DNA from: Diphasiastrum complanatum | Taxonomy: Eukaryota; Streptophyta; Lycopodiopsida; Lycopodiales; Lycopodiaceae | Direction: 5' to 3' | Assembly (NCBI GenBank): GCA_029204225.1 | Contig: CM055109.1 | Span: forward strand, 3,114,147-3,178,146 | DNA: 64,000 nt | Part shown: positions 44,276 to 55,689 of the stretch, in pieces | Numbering within the stretch: the stretch's first letter is position 1 | Layout of the letters: each line of letters opens with the position of its first letter | Translations under genes and position numbers: made by a program | The notes under the pieces: model-generated | Database searches by the model: none | What the model was told of the DNA's origin: nothing | The model's input: only the letters and a program-made list of their open reading frames with translations

Positions 44276-45380
44276 TCAATATACAAATTCATAGATTTCA
44301 CATACCAATTTTTCATCTAATATAAAGCTGAAATATTCGGGGATATCTTGCTGTAAAAGTGTCAGTTCCGTTCTAATGTAGAATAAGGTCCAGTCTTGCT
44401 CAACCTCAATAGTAATAAGTAAATCCCCATTTGTCATGATATCAATGCATATACGATCAGCGTGTCCAATGCTGTCTAGATCTTGATCTAATGGGGCCCA
44501 AGTACCATTGTGTTCTTTCCATCTCTGATAATGAAATACCATACTAAGCATTTGCTTTTCTATACCGTATCTAAATGATATGGATGAATGTTTGATTATA
44601 CAAGCAATATCTACAGTGGATCTTATATCCCAACCTTTGTCCATGAATTTGAATAAAAAATCATCTGATAGATTTTTGCAAACAAATAAGGTGGGAGTTC
44701 GATGCACCTCCGTGTTTGAAAAAGAGCTGACAAACAATGACATTGGAACAAACCAGCTTGAGTGCACATTTCTTGATCCAGTACTATTTTTGAGTGGCTT
44801 TTGTACATCATTATATAGCTTGGAACGAAAACATTTTATTATATTGTCGTTGACTGCAATCCACCACACGTTATCTTGAAAATTAGGTAGATGTATACAC
44901 TCTAGTTTTTTCATTCATCCATTTGTGTCTAGAATATACATAGCATCATAAAAAAATATTCTAGAATCTGCAAGTTCTTTTGCCGTTCGTCCTGTGTATT
45001 GCAATTTGCCAATTTATGAATGGATGACATCTATAATACTTGAAAGATACGCCACATATTCCCATTCATGTATATTTGAAGGATATAGATCTGCAATACA
45101 AAATCATAATAAGTTCCGATTCATAAATACGATTACGTTTTAAAAATGACAAGCAATCCAAAAAATTAAGATACTTACAATTACACTTTCGAAAATCATG
45201 TGGATTTACAGCCTCCACATTAAGTTCTGAATGCATATAAACATGTTGAATAAGCACCTCTGAAATGGTTTGTCCTCCTTGAGAAACTTTGAAATCAATA
45301 ATCTGCCCTTTCCAATAAGATCTATATGTATACTTGGCCTTTTTCTTTTGGCAAAAAGCCCCTCTCGCCGATGAATGCAT
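44276..45380 (-). pseudogene. Unrecognised minus-strand gene of the cluster (two or more exons)
   Basis: Exon 1 begins MHSSARGAFCQKKKAKYTYR (45380) and ends at a donor GTAAGTATC near 45180. The acceptor TTGTATTGCAG lies at about 45092, and the next exon reads YPSNIHEWEYVAYLS. This frame continues, with two stops, through LADSRIFFYDAMYILDTNG into the 212-codon frame 44914-44276 (KKLECIHLPNFQDNVWWIAV ... DGDLL-like acidic end). Trp-rich and acidic, with no domain that I know. It is convergent with the peptidase gene. Short introns and scattered stops are shared with the other cluster genes. Confidence 0.4.
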
Positions 45381-45479
45381 TAGTACTTAAGAAGCCTTAT
45401 GATATTCACGAGCAATCCATGTGCCATCGTCTTCCCTCATTATAAAAAATTGTAGAGCATATCAAGGATCTCGGTCTCG

Positions 45480-47100
45480 TTCTCATCGCCATAGCTTGAA
45501 GAGTTCACGTTTGAACTTGTCAATATGAGAGTCCAGAGTATAATAGGCACCAAACCTATTGTCAAGCTTCTTGTACCAAGCTCGTGATGTCTGCTTCATA
45601 CCATAAATGCATCTCTGCAACCAACAGACATATTGTCGATTGTCGGGGTCTTCAAATCCTTCAGGCTGCTTCATGAAAATTTCTTTCTCTAGTTCTTCGT
45701 GGAGAAAGGTTGTCTTCACATCTATCTGGTGAATTTCCAGATTGTGTTGTGTAACATAAGTAAGGAGTAGTCGTATGCTTGTCATCTTAATGGCCAACAG
45801 TGCCATCTAATTTCATTTTCTTCTTGTACACCCACTTGCAGTCGACGATCTTTTTGTTTTCTGACAGTGGCTCTAGCGTCCATACCTCGTTTCGCCTCAT
45901 CAACTCGATCTCTTCTTATATTGCCTGCTTCAAGAATTCTCTCTCTGGACTCTAGACAGCTTCTTGATATGTCGTTGGCTCTTCAGTGAAGCTGCAGTAT
46001 TTGAATTGCATGTCTTCGCTCCACTGAAGATTGTCAACGTAACGGTCTGGAGGTCTTCTTTGTCTTGTTGACCTTCTGGGTTGGTTTTGCCACTGCTCGA
46101 ACGTTTCTTGTTCGTGAGGTTGATCTTCTACTTCCTGCTGCTTTTGAGTCTGTGGCTCACCATTCTGATTTGACGTCTGTCCTCGATCTCCCTCTTGGAT
46201 TGGCAAGTGCGAAGATCTCATGGCCTTTTTCATCTTTTAGTCCAGGGAATGTGGACTCATCAAACTTCACGTCTCTACTTGAAACAATTTTTTCGTGGTT
46301 GGATTGTAGAGTCTGTACACTTGTGATCCGTTCGAGTACCCGACCATGATTATTTGATCTGATTTATCATCGAGCTTGTTCTTTTCTTCTTTTGGAATGT
46401 GCTTGTATGTTGCACATTCAAACACACGTACGTATGATAGATCAGGTTTTCTACCTGTCCACATCTCGTACGGTGTCTTATTTTTCAGCGCTATCATTGT
46501 TGATCTGTTCTGCAGGTGTACTACTGTAGCTATTGCCTCAATCCAAAATTGACTTGGCAATCGAGCCTGTACTATCATGCATCTGGCTCCTTCAACTAGC
46601 GTCTTGTTTTTTCTTTCTACAACACCATTATATTCTGGTGTGTACGCAAGAGTGAACTGATGCTCAATCCCTTATTCTTGGCAGAATTTTGAAAATTCTT
46701 TGCTCTTGTACTCACCTCCATTGTCAGATCTGATGATCTAAATATTCTTTGAGTTGTGTTGCTTTGCAAATGCCATAAACTTCTTGAAGGAATCAAACAC
46801 TTCAGATTTCTTCTTTAGGTAGTAGATCATAGTCATCCGGCTATAATCATCTATGAACGTCAGGAAATACCTCGATCCTGAAAGTGAATCCATTTTCACC
46901 GGTCCACAGACATCTGAGTGGACAAGCTCAAGAACTTCTTTGGCTCTTCTTCCCTCATGTGTGAATGCATTCCGATGTTGTTTGCCTCTCTAACAAGCTT
47001 CGCAGAACTCAGTATCTGAAGAAGATGAGATTTTGTAGTCGCAAAGCTTTCACGAAGCAACCGCGACTCTCTTGCGCTTCGGATGGAGTTCAGATGCGAT
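45480..47100 (-). pseudogene. Copia fragment: integrase to start of RT
   Basis: Leftward order: integrase core traces (47100-46600), integrase C-terminus (46578-46267, SQFWIEAIATVVHLQNRS, TPYEMWTGRKPD), a Gln/Glu-rich linker with RRSTRQRRPPDRYVD (46233-45952), and the RT start (45806-45483, with EIHQIDVKTTFLHEELEKEIFMKQPEGF and CIYGMKQTSRAWY). Stops and frameshifts separate each piece. The RT catalytic box, RNase H and LTRs are missing. Its left end abuts the unusual gene cluster. Confidence 0.8.
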
Positions 47101-47276
47101 CGCTAGACACTGCCAGTTGAATCACTCCTACAATCCTCTAGAATGTAGTCAGGCACTCCTGATTTATGTTTATAAAATTAATGCAGCATTCAACATAGTT
47201 TCAACCAAGGTGCGAAATTCAAATGAACAAGAAAATTCATACATACGAATAACAGTAAAAGCATTTGCATTCGAGA

Positions 47277-50200
47277 TCAGACACAACAAGAAAATTGACA
47301 TGAGTCTATTGATTTTTCTTCTCTGAGTCTATCCCTGATCAAGTGGTACTTGATCGCAATGTGCTTCATTCTGGAATCGAACACGACATCTTTTGTCAGG
47401 TGTATTGCAGACGTGTTGTCCATCTGCAAGACCAGGGGCTCGTTTCTTGTTTCGCCCAATTCGTCCATGAACTGTCTTAGCCAGATTATCTCGTTGGCCA
47501 TCTTTGTTGCTACAACATATTCTGCTTCATAATATGACTGAGCTACAATGGTCTGCTTCTTGTTGACCCAGAGAACTGCTGCTCTTGATGTGATGGTGCA
47601 CCCTTCTGAGACGCTTTTACAATTGTCCTTGAGAGATGCCCAGCTAGCATCGCTGTAGGAAAGCATCATAAAACTTGTATCACGACAATAGCACAAGCCG
47701 TAATCCCTCGTTAATTGAAGATATTGCAAAATTTGTTTTGCAATCTTTCAATGTGTCAAGCCTGGATTCGTGCAGAATTGGCTCATCCTGAATACTGCAT
47801 AAGCCATATCAGGACGCGTGTTGTCTGCAAGGTACATCAGTGATCCTATTAGCTTCTTGTAAGGTGTGAGCTACATCAGTTCTCTCTCTTCCTCAGTCTT
47901 CGGACAATCATTGTTTGTCAGCACCGTCCCTGCGAGCATTGGAGTGTTCGCTCCTTTGCAGTTAAGCATCCCAAAGTCCTCTAGGATCTTCTGGGTGTAT
48001 CTGGACTGGTGAAGATATAACTTACCTCTCTAGTAGTCCCTTTCAATTTGTAAGCCTAGGTAACATCTGGCTTCTCCCAGATCCATGATCTCGAAGTGTT
48101 TCAAGATGTATGTCTTCACTTCATCAATTAGTTGCTCACTCCTGCAAAGTATCAGAGTGTTGTCCACATACACAGCCACAATGATGATCTGCCCATCTGT
48201 AACTCTGACATATACATTAGAATCAACCAACAAAGGCTTGAATTCTAGTGATTTCAGGGCTTGATCTTTCTTCTTGTACCATTGTCGGGCTGATTGTTTC
48301 AGACCATAGATGCTTCTATGCATTCTGCATGCATAGTCAAGAAGTGAATTCGAGACATATCATAGGGGTTGATCCATGTAGACCTCTTCGTCTAGCTCGC
48401 CATGCAAGAAGGCTGTCTTCTCGTCCACAATGTGGATCCTGAGGTCATAAGCTGCCGCATATGCAAATAACAAACGTAGGGACGAATGTTTGACGACAAG
48501 AGAGAAGGTTTCAAAGTGCCCTTGTCTGCTCTGCTCAGTCCGGAACCATCTTGGTTTACAAGAACTACGACGACAAGTTGCCTCTCGAATCTTTCTTCAT
48601 CAGATTCATCGCTCAAATGGGAGACGACTCAAAAATCTTCGTTTTGTTCGTCCTCTGCTCCCTCTATCATTGGCGGCAGGTCATAGTACTGTCTCTCCAG
48701 AACTTCGTAGCTGACAGGGTCGTCATTAGCCATTGTCATGCTCTCATCAAATCTGACATCTCTCACTGTTTTCACAGTGTTCGTGTCTGGCATGTAGATT
48801 CTGTAGTATGACAAATTTTTGTCATAACCTACCAGAAATCCCTGTTCGACTTTCTCATCAAGCTTCTTTGGAAGCTTATCAAGAATATGTTCATAAGCTG
48901 CACAACCAAAGATTCTGATGTGAGACAGGTTGGGCTTTCTACCTCACCATAGCTCATGTGGTATCGTGTGAGGAACACCAAACTTGCTTGTCCTATTCTG
49001 GATGTATGCAGCTGTAGCTACTGCTTCAACTCATAGGCCCTTGGGGCCTTTGAATAGGCCATCATGCATCTGGCTGCTTCCATCAAGGTCCTATTCTTTC
49101 GCTCAGCAACACCATTGTGCTGCGGTGTGTAGGCTGCAGTTCTTCTGTGAATGATGCCACAATCATTCAGAAGTTAGTGAAGCGATTTGAGATGTATTCG
49201 CCACCTCGATCTGTTCTGATCTGCTTCATTTTGTTGCCTGTACATCTCTCAGTCTAATTCACATATTCTGTGAATTTATCAAGTGCTTCAGATTTATTCT
49301 GAATAAAATACACTTTGGCAAATTTGCTATAATCATCAATGAAGGTTATATAATACTTTGAACCTCCTACTGAGATCACGTTGAATGGTCCGTAGATGTC
49401 AGAATGCACTAGCTCTAGAATCTTTGTCGTTCTGTAGGAGTCTTTGATGAATGGAGTGCGTGACATCTTGTCTTTCAAACATGCATCACAGGTGGTCGAG
49501 CTGGTTGCATTCGAGATGCTGACCCCTATTATCGTTCCATGATGGCTTGCTTGATAAAGTGCCATTGAGTTCATGTGGCAGAGTCTTCTATGTCACAGAC
49601 TGTCTAGTTGGTCATCATGAGTCTGATGCATCTGATCTTTAGGTAGGTGTACCTTTAGATGATATTGGTTTCCTTTCCTTCTACCTTGAGCGATCAGAGT
49701 ACTGGTACGGGCGCCAATCACGTTGCATGCTTCGTTAGAAAACGTCACACGCATCTATGCATCTACTATTCTTGTTACAGAAAGCAAGTCTTGTTGCAAA
49801 GTAGGCACGAATAGAACGTCTTTGAGTCGTCTGTCTTTGTCGTTAGTGTTGAGCCATAGTGAACCATTACCATTCACTTGATGTCTAGATCCATCTCCAA
49901 GAACTATGAATCTTGAAGGATCTGCACTTTTGAAATCAGACATAATTCGTCTTGATGTCACAAAGTGTAAGGTGGCTCCTGAATTTAGAATCACCTCATG
50001 TGTGTCAGATGTTGATGCTGCATACACGTCTTCATAGATGTAGGCGGTCGAACAATTTTTGTTTGTTCTTTCTTCGCCCATCTTTGAGCTCTCGGACTCC
50101 TCGACATAGGATAAACTATTGTTGTTCTCCTGTCTAACCTATGCTGATTTGTTTCTCGGGTTCTGGCAGCAATCCATGGTTGCATGACCCTTCTTATGGC

Positions 50201-50740
50201 AATGGATACACTCAATCTTGGGATTGAGCTAGCATGTATCTACTGTATGCATGTCTCTTCTGTATCTCACGCAATTTTTCTTGTCTACACCTTGTTGTTT
50301 CGACCTCCCTTTGGTCTTCCAATTGCTCTTGTTGGTCCCCTCTGCTTGCTGGTCACGATCCTGCCTCTGATTCAACTCCCTATTAGGCTTAAATTATTTC
50401 TTGGATTTTTCTTTGTTGCCATAGAGGGCCTGGTCAGAACCATCTTTGTGATCAAGATGTTCTCTGGCCTCGACTTCCTCTCGAATATCGACAATCGCCT
50501 TTTCGAGGTTCATGGTAGGATCTTTTGCGAGTAGGATTTTTGTTGTCTGGAATGATCTGGGTAAGGCTCTCAACAGGTATGTGAGCTGTTTCTCAGCTGA
50601 CACAACGTTCTCTGCTCCAGAGTTATGTAGTGATAGAAACAGAAGCTTTATCTTTCTTACGAAAGAAGTGAGGTCCTTTCCATCCCACTGTAGATTCGTC
50701 ATCTGATCTGTACTATTTATAGAAGTTGAAACCAAATCAA
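47277..50740 (-). pseudogene. Copia polyprotein pseudogene, nearly full length (gag to RNase H)
   Basis: Leftward order: gag (50735-50394, DLTSFVRKIKLLFLSL, LLRALPRSFQTT); zinc knuckle CIHCHKKGHATMDC (50210-50169); protease (50081-49755) with Asn-Ser-Gly-Ala instead of Asp-Ser-Gly-Ala at 49974-49985; pre-integrase and core (49574-49254, LVHSDIYGPF, YITFIDDYSKF); integrase C-terminus (about 49000-48629); RT (about 48470-48030) with IYGLKQSARQWY and the catalytic box Tyr-Val-Asp-Asn at 48159-48170; and RNase H (47729-47277, YSDASWASL, YYEAEY). Both Asp-to-Asn changes hit active sites and several frameshifts are present. The gag start, primer site and LTRs are missing; its right end meets the next Copia at about 50750. 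The antisense piece at 7020-8040 is from the same family. Confidence 0.88.
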
Positions 50741-50810
50741 TCTGATGTGTCTAGCCAGAGTTAGAAGTTCTTAAAGAGGATATGGATAGGTCCAAAATCC
50801 GAGTGACAAC

Positions 50811-52350
50811 ATTTTGATTTGATTCAATCTTGCTTTGTTCTGAATTCATTGTTTTGAGCATCCTACACAAGAAACTGAAGATCAAGACTGAGTTTGAAGT
50901 AATAAACACCTTTTGAGCCTTCTGAGAGTCAATTGTGTTTTCTTTTGAAGCATTTCACACGTGCCAAAAGTAGGATTCAAACTAGCCAAAGTGTCTCAAT
51001 CCACTTTGTGTGTCTGATCTACATAACTTGTTTTGTGGAATATTTGAGAGTCATCTCAAATACAGCTGCAAGTATTTCACATAGGAAGGTAGTACATCCT
51101 TGAAAATACCTATAGTGAAAGAGAGCATTAACTTTAAGTCTAATTGGAACAATCTCAAACATATCTCAATCCAATAACTAAGAAGTCTTCATTAAAATGG
51201 CATCTCAGGGAGGATATCTTCTAGAAGCCAGTGAAAGACTAAACACTTCTAATTACTCAATTTGGAAGTTCAGAATGGAGTCTATTTTGACACTCCGAGA
51301 TGTTATGGATATTGTGCTTGGTGTTGAGGAGGAGCCTCAAGCACAGGCTGAAATTCTTAAGTACAAGAAAAGAGCTAGAATGGCTCTACATTTCATTAAG
51401 ATGAATGTGTCTAATGAAATTTTGAGAGAGATAGGACCTTGCACTACAGCCAAAGAAGCTTGGGATGCACTAAAGGCCATCTATGAAGCAAAAAATACTT
51501 CTAGAATACTCACTATTAGGAATCAGATTTTCCAAAGTTTCCAAAGAAGTGAAGAGAGTGCATCTAACTATGTTATGAGAGTTAAAAATTTATATAGAGA
51601 GCTTTCATGTGTTGGTGTTACTATTAACCAAGATGAGCTAGTTCAAGTCATACTGAATGGCTTGAGAAATGACTATGATAATCTTATTCAGTCTTTTGCT
51701 ATTAAGGAGGAGTTGCCTAATCTAGAAACTCTCCAAGGAATTTTTATTTTTGAAGAATCTAGACAAAGCTATAAACTCTTCAGGATGAACAAACTCGAGC
51801 ATGGTGGAAGTGACAAAGCCCTCTTTGTCAAAGGCAAGTAGAAAGGAAGGAGTAAGAACTAGTTCTCTCAAGCATCCAACAAAGACAAAGCCAAAGGTCG
51901 AGACAAAGATAGTGAAGAGGATGATACATCTCATCCTTCTAACTCAAAGACCAAGAAGAAGAAAGTGAAGTGTTTCTTCTGTGGCAAGAAGGGGCACTGT
52001 GCCTCTAATTTCTTCAAGAAGAAAAACCAACTCAAGCAAGCTAATCTCTCCAAGGCTTGTGCCATTGCAAAGTCACACATAAAGCCATATCAGAAGTCTT
52101 GTGTAAAAACTACTCATCCTTTGAAGCTTATACACTCAGATGTACATTTTTTCTCTTCTAAAAGTATTGGTGGTGCAACATGTTTTGTCACCTTTATTGA
52201 TGACTTTACTAGATATACTTGGATGTATCTACTTTCTTCAAAGGCTATGGTTTTTTATCACTTCCTAATCTTCAAAGCTTATGTTGAGAAACAGTTTTCT
52301 TTCACAGTTAAAGCTTTAAGATGTGATGGAGGAGGTGAATACATCTCAGC
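50811..52350 (+). repeat. Copia tandem unit 1: leader, gag, deletion, integrase start
   Basis: First of two direct repeats offset by about 1540 bp. It contains the leader (50811-51196), gag and a zinc-knuckle/integrase fusion, and ends within integrase at the codons for GGGEYIS. There the leader of unit 2 begins (ATTTTGATTTGATTCAATC at 50811 and 52351). Confidence 0.9.
51197..51841 (+). CDS. Copia gag (unit 1)
   Basis: 214 codons from a true ATG. MASQGGYLLEASERLNTSNY and the NYSIWKFRMES block mark a Copia capsid of the DUF4219/UBN2 type, with LVQVILNGL near residue 155. The stop at 51839 cuts it just before the basic linker. The coding sequence continues beyond in the same general layout (zinc knuckle at 51971), so the stop is probably a point mutation or frameshift. 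Very similar to the copy at 52734, and related to the gag at 5879. Confidence 0.85.
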   Translation: MASQGGYLLEASERLNTSNYSIWKFRMESILTLRDVMDIVLGVEEEPQAQAEILKYKKRARMALHFIKMNVSNEILREIGPCTTAKEAWDALKAIYEAKNTSRILTIRNQIFQSFQRSEESASNYVMRVKNLYRELSCVGVTINQDELVQVILNGLRNDYDNLIQSFAIKEELPNLETLQGIFIFEESRQSYKLFRMNKLEHGGSDKALFVKGK

Positions 52351-52357
52351 ATTTTGA
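51965..52357 (+). pseudogene. Copia zinc knuckle fused to integrase core (internal deletion)
   Basis: The frame has CFFCGKKGHCASNF, a zinc knuckle whose last Cys is Phe. About 25 codons later it enters the integrase core (LKLIHSDVHFFSSKS, CFVTFIDDFTRY, LRCDGGGEYIS). Protease and most of the pre-integrase domain have been deleted in frame. It ends where unit 2 begins. Confidence 0.8.
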
Positions 52358-52733
52358 TTTGATTCAATCTTGCTTTGTTCTGAATCCATTCTTTTGAGCA
52401 TCCTACACAAGAAACTGAAGATCAGACTGAGTTTGAAGTAATAAACACCTTTTGAGCCTTCTGAGAGTCAATTGTGTTTTCTTTTGAAGCATTTCACATG
52501 TGCCAAAAGTAGGATTTAAACTAGCCAAATGTCTGAATCCACTTTGTGTGTCTGATCTAGATAACTTGTTTTGTGGAATATTTGAGAGTCATCTCAGATA
52601 CAGTTGCAAGTGTTTCACATAGGAAGGTAGTACATCCTTGAAATACCTATAGTGAAAGAGAGCAACAACTTTAAGTCTAATCGGAACAAGCTCAAACATA
52701 TATCAATCCAATAACTAAGAAGTCTTCATTAAA

Positions 52734-53297
52734 ATGGCATCTCAGGGAGGATATCTTCTAGAATCCAGTGAAAGACTAAACACTTCTAATTACTCAATTT
52801 GGAAGTTCAGAATGGAGTCTATTTTGACACTCCAAGATGTTATGAATATTGTGCTTGGTGTTGAGGAGGAGCCTCAAGCACAGGCTGAAATTCTTAAGTA
52901 CAAGAAAAGAGCTAGAATGGCTCTACATTTCATTAAGATGAATGTGTCTAATGAAATTCTGAGAGAGATAGGACTTTGCACTATAGCCAAAGAAGCTTGG
53001 GATGCACTAAAGACCATCAATGAAGCAAAAAATACTTCTAGAATACTCACTCTTAGGAATCAAATTTTTCAAAGTTTTCAAAGAAGTGAAGAGAGTGCAT
53101 CTAACTATGTTCTGAGAGTTAAAGATTTACGTAGAGAGCTTTCCTGTGTTGGTGTTACTATTAACCAAGATGAGCTAGTTCAAGTCATACTGAATGGCTT
53201 GAGAAATGACTATGATAATCTTGTTCAGTCTTTTGCTATTAAGGAGGAGTTTCCTGATCTAGAAACTCTCCTTCCCAATTTTCAAAGCTTATGTTGA
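52734..53297 (+). pseudogene. Copia gag (unit 2), C-terminally truncated
   Basis: 187 codons, nearly identical to the first 180 residues of the gag at 51197. It breaks off at LETLL, where the sequence jumps into integrase (PNFQSLC is out-of-frame integrase). Unit 2 therefore carries a larger internal deletion than unit 1. Confidence 0.82.
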
Positions 53298-54636
53298 GAA
53301 ACAATTTTCTTTCAAAGTTAAAGCTTTAAGATGTGATAGAGGAGGTGAATACATCTCCAACAAGTTTCATGAATACTGTGAAGGTGAAGGAATAAAGAAA
53401 GAGTTTTCTTGTGCTTATTCTCCATCTCAAAATGGAGTAGCTGAGAGGAAAAATAGATCTTTATGTGAATGTGCTAAAGCAATTCAAGTAGCAGTTTCTT
53501 TTCCTATTGAATATTGGGGTGAAGCTATAAATTGTGCAAACTATTTGTGTAATAGATTACCTCACAATGCACTTGTTGGAAAATCACCTTTTGAAGTCTT
53601 GTTTAAGAAGAAACCTAAGGTAGATCACCTTAGAGTTTTTGGTTGTGCTTGCTTTGTTAATATGCCCTTAGAAACAAGGAAAAAAGATGATCCTAATTCT
53701 ATTAAAGGGATCATGGTTGGATATGCATCCAACAAGAAAGCTTACAGAATCTATGTTCCCTCTACCTCAACTATAATTCAGAGTAGAGATGTTATATTCC
53801 ATGAAGATCATGTTGAGGAGGCCGAGTTCAAAGATTCTCACAAAGATACTCCAATAATCACCCTTGAAGACTATCATGGAGAGATGGGGCCGAGAATTGA
53901 GGAGGAGTCACCTCGAATCTTTTCACCAAGGAGATCTCAAAGAAAAAGATCCGAGCCTAGAAGGCTTACCTATGAAGATAGAGGCAAGCAAGTGAAAATC
54001 AACTCCACTAATTGTGCTTATTTTATTTCTCATGAGGAGCCGAAAGATGCATATGATGCACTCAACTTGAAGGAATGGTACCTTGCCATGAAGGAGGAAT
54101 ATGATGCTTTGATGACCAATAAGACATGGGAGATTGTGGATCTTCCATCCAACAAGCACACCATTGGTTGCAAGTGGGTTTTCGAATTAAATATAATCAA
54201 GATGGCACAATCAACAAACAAGTACAAGGCTAGGCTTTGTGCTAAAGGTTTTGCTCAAGTTTATGGACTTGATTATGAGGAGACCTTTGCCCCAGTTGCA
54301 AAGATGGTATCAATTAGAATCATAATTTTTCTTGCTTGTTTTTCCAATTGGAAAGTTCTTCAACTAGATGTCTCTAATGCATTTCTAAATGGGTATCTAG
54401 AAGAAGAGATTTATATGGATCAGCCTATTGGATTCATCCATGACAAAGAAAAAGTTTGCTTGCTCTTCAAAAGTTTATATGGATTGAAACAAGCTCCAAG
54501 GTCATGGTATTCTCGACTTAACACCTTTCTTGAGTCACTAGAATTTAATCTTAGTAACTATGATCCTTCCTTATATGTCAAGTCTTTGATAAAGATATTG
54601 TCATTCTTCTTATTTATGTTGATGATATCGTTCTGA
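53281..54636 (+). pseudogene. Copia integrase C-terminal part and RT N-terminal part
   Basis: Open from 53281 without an ATG: integrase with CDRGGEY (second Asp) and GVAERKNR (catalytic Glu), missing the first Asp through the deletion. Then the integrase C-terminus (PFEVLFKKKPK, VFGCACF), a basic linker and RT (CKWVFELN, ETFAPVAKM, QLDVSNAFLNGYLEEEIYM, SLYGLKQAPRSWY). A frameshift near 54588 throws off the frame just before the catalytic box; the next frame contains Tyr-Val-Asp-Asp (about 54617), so the box itself is intact. Confidence 0.85.
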
Positions 54637-55345
54637 CAGGAAGTAGTATCAAGTTAGTTGAGGAAACCAAGATTGCACTTGGAAAAGAGTTCAAGATGCA
54701 AGATCTTGAAAAAATTCACTATATTCTACGATTAGAGATTGACTTTCTTAAAGATAAAGCTTTTGTATGTCAATCCAAGTATGCTCTTTCAATGTTAAAG
54801 AAGTTCAATATGTTGAATTGTAAGAGTATAGAAACACCTATGGAGCAAAATGTAAAGGACTCTAACAAAGGTGATGAAAGATCCTTCGTGGACATCACAC
54901 TTTTTAGAAGTCTTATAGGCTTCTTAATTTCGCTCACAATAACTAGACCTGACATAAGCTTTAGTGTTCATAAGCTGAGCCAGGATATGCAAAAGCCTAC
55001 TATCTATCATTGGAAAATGGCCAAGAGAGTGCTTAGATATATACCTTCAACTTTTGATTTTGGTTTATTGTATAAAAGTGAAGATCTTTCTATTATTGGT
55101 TATTCTGACTCGAATTTTGCAAGTGACAGAGCAAATCGAAAATCTACAAGTGCTTATGTCATATATCTTGGAGGAAACTTGATATCTTGGCTTTTCAAAA
55201 AGCAAGATATTGTACCACTCTCATCATGTGAAACTGAGTACAAGGCACTCACTACAACAACAAAGGAAGTGATTTGGATCAAGAGGTTACTAGTGGAACT
55301 AAAGATAATCTTGGAAGAGGATATACCTATGATCATGTATATCTA
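54590..55345 (+). pseudogene. Copia RT C-terminal part and truncated RNase H
   Basis: Frame 54696-55346 with flanking codons: DDIVLTGSS, the RT thumb (KEFKMQDLEKIHYILRLEI), TRPDISFSVHKLSQ, and RNase H with GYSDSNFASDRANRKSTS and SSCETEYKALTTTTKE. It ends IPMIMYI before the conserved D-N-x-x-A motif, so RNase H lacks its last active-site region. Polypurine tract and 3' LTR are absent. Confidence 0.85.
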
Positions 55346-55689
55346 ATTGCAAGTGAGAATAAAATTGAGAATTATTTAAGAAGACTACCTTTGGGAATTT
55401 GGATTCCTTTTCCCCAGTGTGAATTAGGATTTGAGGATTCTAAGGGAAAAGTAGTGGCAAGACTAATAATTCATTTATGGAACCATCTCTGTTTTGCAAT
55501 TAGATTTGGATCTTGCAAAGTAAAGCAGATGGAAGGTATTCCATACAGGAATCTAGTAATTTGGATTCTTTTCAGTTATAGAGTAATTCTCTATAATGAT
55601 TGTAACAACCAAGAGAGTTCTAACTTGTTAAAAGAATTAAGTTCTTTTTATCGATTTTGAAATAGATATTGGATATCTAGGACAATATG
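55346..55689. other. Junction DNA, unrecognised
   Basis: Between the truncated RNase H and the AT-rich retroelement body. An open frame of 128 codons (55274-55660) crosses it but begins as antiphase RNase H and has no recognised domain. Confidence 0.35.

Noticed and set aside
44580-44879. 99-codon plus-strand frame
   Set aside because: Antisense of the longer minus-strand gene frame 44276-44914.
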